The translations under genes were made by a program, and so were the position numbers. Of a DNA stretch of 11,578 nt, positions 7,291 to 11,578 are shown in pieces. The DNA is from Eubacterium sp. (lineage in GTDB: Bacteria > Bacillota > Clostridia > Lachnospirales > Lachnospiraceae). Below the pieces are notes generated by a model. The model did not search any database. It saw only the letters and a program-made list of their open reading frames with translations, and had not been told where the DNA came from. Numbering within the stretch: position 1 is the stretch's first letter; each line of letters starts with the position of its first letter. The stretch is from positions 1 through 11,578 of the forward strand of contig JALFIK010000043.1 in the NCBI GenBank assembly GCA_022776205.1, in the 5' to 3' direction.

Positions 7291-8878
7291 ATGCTTTTCC
7301 AAATTCCGATAAAACAAGTCCTTCGTTTCTCTCCAGTGTCATCCCCACGCTCCAGCTGTTTATAAATAAAAGAAGCGGCCTTCCCTTGAGGTCTTTTATC
7401 TTCTTCATATCCGAAGTGCCCCGCAAATGTTCCAGATCAATATCTGTATTCTCAATCCAGCGAATATATTCATATGGAAGTTTTTCCAGACGGATGTCCA
7501 CGTTATACTCATGCTGCAGACGATAGTTTAATACATCAAACTGCAGGGTACCGACAACACCGACGATTACCTCTTCCATTCCTGTATTGAACTCCTGGAA
7601 AATCTGGATGGCACCTTCCTGGGCAATTTCATTTATCCCCTTAATGAACTGCTTTCTCTTCATTGTATTTACCTGACGGACACGTGCAAAATGTTCCGGA
7701 GCAAATGTCGGGATTCCCTCATAGGCATATTTTTTCGGAGAGGTTGTAATCGTATCTCCGATAGAGAAAATACCCGGGTCAAAAATTCCGATAATATCTC
7801 CGGCATAAGCTTTATCGATCATTTTTCTCTCGCTGGCCATCATCTGCTGAGGCTGGGAAAGACGGACTTTTTTGTCGCCCTGTACATGGAAAGCATCCAT
7901 CCCGGCCTCAAACTCTCCGGAACAGATTCTCATAAAGGCGATTCGGTCCCTGTGTGCCTTATTCATATTTGCCTGTATCTTAAATACAAAAGCAGAAAAT
8001 TCTTTCTCTTCTACAGGATCGATCACTCCCTGATCAGAGATTCTCGGCAACGGGGAAGATGTCATTTTCAGGAAATGATTTAAAAAGGTTTCCACACCAA
8101 AATTCATAAGGGCAGAACCGAAAAATACCGGGGAAAGTCTCCCCTCGTCCACTTCTCCCTGGTCAAACTCTGCACTGGCACCATCGAGCAGTTCAATTTC
8201 TTCCATAAGAGTATCCATGGCTTCCTCTGTTACAAAAGTGCTAACCTCCGGGTCATCGAGAGCAATTTCCCGGACCGTACCCATTCGGGTTCCCTTCATC
8301 GTATCCTCAAACAGATCAATTTTCCGGCTTTCCCTGTCATATACCCCGGCAAATTGTTTTCCGGAACCGATTGGCCAGTTTATCGGACAGGTCGGAATTC
8401 CCAGTTCTTTTTCGATCTCATCTAAGAGGTCAAAAATGTCCTTTGCCTCCCGGTCCATTTTATTGATAAAAGTGAAGACCGGAATATGGCGCATCGCGCA
8501 TACTTTAAACAATTTTCTTGTCTGGGCCTCCACACCTTTCGAAGCATCAATTACCATGACTGCAGAATCTGCCGCCATCAGCGTACGGTAAGTATCTTCT
8601 GAGAAATCCTGATGTCCCGGTGTGTCCAGAATATTAATACAGCATCCTCCGTACTCGAACTGAAGAACCGATGAGGTCACAGAAATACCCCTTTCTTTCT
8701 CAATATCCATCCAGTCGGATATCGCATGCTTCGCAGTGGCCTTTCCCTTGACGGAACCGGCCTGATTGATGGCTCCTCCATATAAAAGAAACTTTTCCGT
8801 AAGCGTTGTTTTTCCCGCATCCGGATGTGAAATGATCGCAAATGTCCGACGTTTCTTAATCTCTTCTACTCTACCCAT
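7289..8878 (-). CDS. prfC: Peptide chain release factor 3 (RF3)
   Basis: From the ATG at 8878 the product is 529 aa, the same length as the E. coli protein. The frame continues upstream to 8917, but AAGGAG lies 6 nt before this ATG, and MGRVEEIKKRRTFAIISHPD is the natural family start. It is a translational GTPase: P-loop SHPDAGKTT (17-25), ERGISVTSS switch region (62-70), DTPGH (85-89) and NKMD (139-142). RF3 helps remove RF1/RF2 from the ribosome after peptide release. SVTSSV is typical of RF3 rather than EF-G. It lies 35 bp downstream of a membrane glycosyltransferase gene with no terminator visible between them, so the two are probably co-transcribed, although their functions appear unrelated. 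It ends at the bidirectional terminator. Confidence 0.96.
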   Translation of the reverse strand: MGRVEEIKKRRTFAIISHPDAGKTTLTEKFLLYGGAINQAGSVKGKATAKHAISDWMDIEKERGISVTSSVLQFEYGGCCINILDTPGHQDFSEDTYRTLMAADSAVMVIDASKGVEAQTRKLFKVCAMRHIPVFTFINKMDREAKDIFDLLDEIEKELGIPTCPINWPIGSGKQFAGVYDRESRKIDLFEDTMKGTRMGTVREIALDDPEVSTFVTEEAMDTLMEEIELLDGASAEFDQGEVDEGRLSPVFFGSALMNFGVETFLNHFLKMTSSPLPRISDQGVIDPVEEKEFSAFVFKIQANMNKAHRDRIAFMRICSGEFEAGMDAFHVQGDKKVRLSQPQQMMASERKMIDKAYAGDIIGIFDPGIFSIGDTITTSPKKYAYEGIPTFAPEHFARVRQVNTMKRKQFIKGINEIAQEGAIQIFQEFNTGMEEVIVGVVGTLQFDVLNYRLQHEYNVDIRLEKLPYEYIRWIENTDIDLEHLRGTSDMKKIKDLKGRPLLLFINSWSVGMTLERNEGLVLSEFGKA

Positions 8879-8913
8879 TTTTTTCTCCTTTTTCTTTTTT
8901 ATCAAACGTAAAT

Positions 8914-9858
8914 TCAAACCCTGAACTTGTTCTGTTTTTTTTCTTCACAGTTTTTTCTTTCTGAAACAATATAGCGGGGACGTCCCTTAATCTCATCATA
9001 TATCTTTGCGATATAATATCCAACAATTCCAAGGCTGATCATAATGACGCTTCCTGTAAAACACTGTAAAATGATGACGGTGGTAAATCCTCCCTGAGCT
9101 TTTCCGGTAATTTTCTGATACAATGCCGTAATCGTAAGGCCTGTCGTAACCATAAACATAATAATTCCAAGAATAGTAATAATCTGCATTGGTGCCGCAG
9201 TAAAGGATGTTACATTTGTAATCGCATATCGAAACAGAGATTTTGTGGACCACTTCGTCTCTCCCGCTTCTCTCTCCCTCACATCATATTCAACCTGCGT
9301 TGTTTTAAAACCTATCCACGATGAAAGAGCACGAAAAAAAGCATTCTTTTCCGGCATATTCAGAAGGACATTCACTGCTTTCCTGTCAAGCAATTTAAAA
9401 TCAGAAGCATGGGACAAATCCATATGGGCCGCCTGACTTATGATACGATAAAAACACTTTGCAGCAAATGTATGCATTCCGCTTTCTTTTCCCCGATTTC
9501 TTTTCATGCCTTCAACAATTTCATATCCGTTCTCCCACAGACGGTACATTTCAATAATTTTTTCCGGAGGATGTTGTAAGTCACAATCTATCACGACAAC
9601 ACAGTCTCCCCCCGCTTGTGCAAGCCCTGCAAAAAGTGCAGACTCTTTTCCAAAATTTCGCGATAAACAAATTCCTTTTATCTTTTCATTTTTTTCTCCT
9701 TCATAACAGATATATTGCCATGTTCTGTCATCGGAACCGTCATCCACAAACAGGATCTCATATTCTATCTTTTCTTTTTCCAGAAGTGTACTGACTCTGT
9801 CAGCTGCTTTTCTAATCATCTGTTCCTCATTATAAGCCGGTATTACAACTGATAACAT
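8914..9858 (-). CDS. Membrane-anchored family 2 glycosyltransferase (GtrB/CsbB/DPM-like)
   Basis: From the ATG at 9858 the product is 314 aa. A strong AAGGAGGTGG lies 5 nt upstream and the protein begins MLSVVIPAYNEE, so the longer open frame (to 10098) is not used. GT-A motifs: FVDDGSDDRT (37-46), RNFGKESALFAGL (67-79), metal-binding DCDLQHPP (91-98) and REREAGETKWS near 194-204. Two C-terminal membrane helices (about 223-247 and 257-284) and a basic cytoplasmic tail follow. This is the standard layout of GtrB/CsbB/YkoT-like undecaprenyl-phosphate sugar synthases, which load a sugar from a nucleotide donor onto the lipid carrier. The sugar is not predictable. It has its own promoter and is followed by prfC. 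It is a different subtype from the soluble DPM-like enzyme at 1215-1904. Confidence 0.9.
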   Translation of the reverse strand: MLSVVIPAYNEEQMIRKAADRVSTLLEKEKIEYEILFVDDGSDDRTWQYICYEGEKNEKIKGICLSRNFGKESALFAGLAQAGGDCVVVIDCDLQHPPEKIIEMYRLWENGYEIVEGMKRNRGKESGMHTFAAKCFYRIISQAAHMDLSHASDFKLLDRKAVNVLLNMPEKNAFFRALSSWIGFKTTQVEYDVREREAGETKWSTKSLFRYAITNVTSFTAAPMQIITILGIIMFMVTTGLTITALYQKITGKAQGGFTTVIILQCFTGSVIMISLGIVGYYIAKIYDEIKGRPRYIVSERKNCEEKKQNKFRV

Positions 9859-9863
9859 CGCTT

Positions 9864-9873
9864 CCACCTCCTT
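9864..9873 (-). promoter_or_regulatory. Strong ribosome binding site fixing the start at 9858
   Basis: On the minus strand this reads AAGGAGGTGG, 5 nt before the ATG. It excludes the 80 extra N-terminal residues of the longer open frame, which would cross the promoter and the terminator at 9935-9964. Confidence 0.85.
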
Positions 9874-9901
9874 TATTCCGGATTTTAACTTCATCCCGCC
9901 C

Positions 9902-9931
9902 ATTATACAATATAATCCGTTCAGATGGCAA
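9902..9931 (-). promoter_or_regulatory. Promoter for the glycosyltransferase-prfC unit
   Basis: On the minus strand TTGCCA (9926-9931) and a perfect TATAAT (9902-9907) are separated by 18 bp, just after the terminator of the preceding gene. The 5' leader would be about 35-40 nt. Confidence 0.75.
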
Positions 9932-9934
9932 TAC

Positions 9935-9964
9935 AAAAAGAAGCAGAGAATCTCTCTGCTTCTT
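9935..9964 (-). terminator. Intrinsic terminator of the repeat-protein gene
   Basis: aagaagcagaga (9938-9949) and tctctgcttctt (9953-9964) form a perfect 12-bp stem with a 3-nt loop. On the minus strand the stem runs into a short T-run. It separates the 227-aa repeat gene from the glycosyltransferase unit. Confidence 0.8.
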
Positions 9965-9997
9965 ATCAGATTTGCATATTCATCCAAAATTAATCTT

Positions 9998-10681
9998 CTA
10001 CTTCCATCCTGCCTGCGTAGATGCGGAAGGTTTACGAGGCTCGTCCTTCTTCCATACCACCTGTGTAGATGCAGATGCTTTCGGACATTCCTTCTCATCG
10101 CCCTTCCATGCCGGCTGGGTAGAACTGGATATCGTCGTAGGTTTTGGCAGTGGCTTATTGGAAAATTCTACATTGTTCTGCTTAAGTACCTTTGTTACAA
10201 GTGCTGCAATCGCAGATGGATTCCATACTTCCTTTGCCTCAGAGGATACTCCGCCCGGTGTGTCTGTTGTATCCCATGCTCCCTGGGTTCCTGCTGCCGG
10301 TTTCTTCGGGCATTCCTCGTCGCCCTTCCATGCCGGCTGCGTAGAACTGGAAACCTTCGTCGGTGCCGGAACAGGCTTATTGGAAAATGCCACATTATTC
10401 TGTGTTAACACTTTCGTAATCATGGCTGCAATCTCCTGTACGGTCCATTTTTCCTTTGCAAGAGAGGATACTCCACCCGGTGTATTGGTGCTGTCCCATG
10501 CTCCCTGCGTAGCAGCAGATGCCTTCGGTGCCTCATCTTTCTTCCATGCTGCGGAAGTTGCTGTAGAAGCCTTCGTTGGTTTTGGACGGGCAACATTGGA
10601 AAACTGCAGATTCTCACTGAGAATTTCCATTACCTGCTGATGAATCAGCTCCTGTCTGTCCATATCTTTGCGATCTATCAT
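9998..10681 (-). CDS. Uncharacterised Trp-rich tandem-repeat protein
   Basis: The product is 227 aa and matches no family I recognise. It has no signal peptide, membrane segment or sorting motif, so a cytoplasmic location is inferred. It is three units of 72-74 residues (1-79, 80-153, 154-227). Each has a short amphipathic helix (QVMEILSEN, AAMITKVLTQNN, AALVTKVLKQNN), an FSN marker at 27-29, 99-101 and 173-175, and a Pro/Ser/Thr/Lys-rich linker. The linkers hold seven copies of a STQxxW-like motif followed by K(K/G)DE or D; TPGGVSS is present only in units 1 and 2. Trp occurs at 46, 62, 79, 118, 136, 153, 192, 210 and 226, with steps of 16-18 or 39. The ATG at 10681 has AAAGGGG about 9 nt upstream. 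The gene has its own likely promoter and terminator. A flexible scaffold or multivalent binding protein is my inference only. The opposite strand is also open here but is judged a shadow. Confidence 0.85.
   Translation of the reverse strand: MIDRKDMDRQELIHQQVMEILSENLQFSNVARPKPTKASTATSAAWKKDEAPKASAATQGAWDSTNTPGGVSSLAKEKWTVQEIAAMITKVLTQNNVAFSNKPVPAPTKVSSSTQPAWKGDEECPKKPAAGTQGAWDTTDTPGGVSSEAKEVWNPSAIAALVTKVLKQNNVEFSNKPLPKPTTISSSTQPAWKGDEKECPKASASTQVVWKKDEPRKPSASTQAGWK
10001..10681 (-). repeat. Three intragenic tandem repeats of about 216-237 bp
   Basis: Units lie at 10445-10681, 10223-10444 and 10001-10222, matching the three protein units. Units 2 and 3 are most alike (SSSTQPAWKGDE, QNNV.FSNKP). 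Unit 1 has drifted most at its N-terminal end. The last unit ends in two short Trp motifs instead of the TPGGVSS segment. Confidence 0.85.
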
Positions 10682-10767
10682 GGTCTCTTACCCCTTTCCC
10701 AATCTTTTATGATCTCATCGGTCTGCCTCTTTAGGGCATACTTCTCACGGTGATTTATACTGGTTTT

Positions 10768-10776
10768 ATTATAACA
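10768..10776 (-). promoter_or_regulatory. Extended -10 promoter for the repeat-protein gene
   Basis: On the minus strand this reads TGTTATAAT, an extended -10 element with a perfect TATAAT. No good -35 is seen at the usual distance. The dyad accaatttggt (10776-10786) overlaps its upstream edge and could be an operator. The leader would be about 80 nt. Confidence 0.55.
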
Positions 10777-10849
10777 CCAATTTGGTCGGAAACCATAGGA
10801 AAAATACTGTCCTTTTACTGAAATATATTGTGAAAATATTTTCTCTTTT

Positions 10850-11578
10850 TTAATGAATATATTCCATATTGTACGCCGCTGTTCCGCTTCCTCCACACCG
10901 GAAAGTGAGTTCTGCAGGAAGATCATTATATGTAACGTCATCACAGATCATCTGTCTGGACTTCAGAAAATCTGCGGTTAATTTCACATTGTTTTTTGAA
11001 TAAAATTTAAGGTATATGGTCTGTCCCGCGGACAAAATAATATCCTTATTACCCTTTTCCCATTTACTTCCATCTAAACTCCAGCCACAAAGAGCAGCTT
11101 CCGCTTCTTTCCCTGCGGAAGAATCACTGTCAAAATCATATTGTAAGAAGGAACTGCTGTTAAATTTTAAATCTCCGTTATACATATGACTGACCAGTTT
11201 TACGCAAATAATACCGTTTGCTTCATCTTCATCGGTCACGGCTGACGTAAAGATTCCGCTGTAATTTACCGCAGACATTTTAAGGCTGTCGGACCATTTC
11301 CCATAAATTTTTTTCTTTCCGTATTTTCTGAATGCACGAACTTTGTACAAATATTTCTGTCCCGGCATTACCTTCCTGTCAATATAGATCATGGATGTCT
11401 TTTTCTTTTTTATCGTCTTGATTTTCTTATATTTTTCCCCCGGTTTTTTTCGGTATATCTCATAACCTGTCGGTACCAGGCCACGATCTACAGAAAAGAC
11501 CAGTTCAATCTGTTTCGGAGAAAAATGTGTATCCGAATGCTGATACTCAAACCATTCCGGTTTTCCTACTCCCGGAAC
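10850..11578 (-). CDS. Fn3-containing surface-type protein, C-terminal part (5' end outside window)
   Basis: The frame is open from the window edge (11578) to TAA at 10850-10852, giving 242 visible residues. The ATG at 11392 lies inside a domain and is not the start. Residues about 20-104 look like a fibronectin type III-like module common in secreted clostridial proteins: GYEIYRKKPGEKYKKIKTI, then KYLYKVRAFRKYGKKKIYGKWS. Residues about 105-242 form a second domain rich in aromatic and polar residues, predicted mostly beta, that I do not recognise; it carries CGWSLDGSKWEKG and TIYLKFYSKNNV. No sortase motif or C-terminal membrane anchor is present, so any attachment must depend on upstream domains. 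Secretion is inferred from Fn3 content because the signal peptide would be outside the window. No clear terminator follows. Confidence 0.75.
   Translation of the reverse strand, partial: VPGVGKPEWFEYQHSDTHFSPKQIELVFSVDRGLVPTGYEIYRKKPGEKYKKIKTIKKKKTSMIYIDRKVMPGQKYLYKVRAFRKYGKKKIYGKWSDSLKMSAVNYSGIFTSAVTDEDEANGIICVKLVSHMYNGDLKFNSSSFLQYDFDSDSSAGKEAEAALCGWSLDGSKWEKGNKDIILSAGQTIYLKFYSKNNVKLTADFLKSRQMICDDVTYNDLPAELTFRCGGSGTAAYNMEYIH

Noticed and set aside
9859..10098. 80-residue N-terminal extension of the glycosyltransferase
   Set aside because: It would run across a strong terminator and a promoter, and the ATG at 9858 has an excellent ribosome binding site and the family's usual start.
9972..10640. 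222-codon plus-strand open frame opposite the repeat protein
   Set aside because: The opposite-strand repeat gene has the promoter, ribosome binding site and terminator. The plus frame has no Shine-Dalgarno motif and reflects the codon bias of the repeats.
10800..10850. Possible terminator after the surface-protein gene (gaaaatattttc palindrome)
   Set aside because: The stem is entirely A/T except at its ends and lacks a following T-run, so it is too weak to call.
10678..10944. 88-codon minus-strand frame overlapping the surface-protein end as a full gene
   Set aside because: Its only ATG codons are inside the surface-protein coding region without a ribosome binding site, and a likely promoter lies within it. 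It is kept only as a low-interest finding.
1..11578. CRISPR array, tRNA or rRNA genes
   Set aside because: I saw no short direct repeats with regular spacers and no tRNA- or rRNA-like conserved segments.

Overview
This window looks like chromosomal DNA from a low-GC, Gram-positive gut-type Clostridia, most likely Lachnospiraceae. That is inferred from strong GGAGG-type ribosome binding sites, AT-rich intergenic DNA with sigma-A-like promoters, a Clostridia-like Fn3 surface protein and Firmicute-style teichoic-acid transferase domains. I cannot name genus or species. Most of the window serves the cell surface: polymer glycosylation, acylation and poly(glycerol-phosphate)-type polymer synthesis.

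Layout. 1-280 is the right end of an IS256-family element: the last 33 codons of the transposase, hairpins and a probable terminal inverted repeat. 428-3083 (minus strand) is a compact operon, transcribed in the order acyltransferase-3, DPM-like glycosyltransferase, DUF2304 membrane protein, GtrA-like membrane protein. 3084-3360 is a divergent promoter region with sigma-A-like promoters on both strands and a perfect 14-bp inverted repeat. 3361-7240 (plus strand) is a two-gene operon: a 942-aa fusion of GT2 and CDP-glycerol glycerophosphotransferase, then a 349-aa protein that looks like a degenerate relative of the fusion's C-terminal half. The two converging transcription units, this one and prfC, share a bidirectional terminator at 7251-7290. 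7289-9858 (minus strand) is a GtrB/DPM-type membrane glycosyltransferase followed by prfC (release factor 3), with its own promoter. 9998-10681 (minus strand) is an unrecognised 227-aa Trp-rich repeat protein with its own likely promoter and terminator. 10850-11578 (minus strand) is the 3' part of a Fn3-containing surface-type protein running off the window.

How they fit together (inference). The DPM-like enzymes would load sugars onto undecaprenyl phosphate, the GtrA-like protein would move the lipid-sugar across the membrane, and the acyltransferase would decorate the polymer. The divergent fusion protein and its paralogue would build or prime a glycerol-phosphate-containing polymer.

The least explained item is the 227-aa protein. 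It has three 72-74-residue units, each a short amphipathic helix plus a Pro/Ser/Thr/Lys linker carrying evenly spaced Trp motifs, and no signal peptide or membrane segment. I do not recognise it as any described family.
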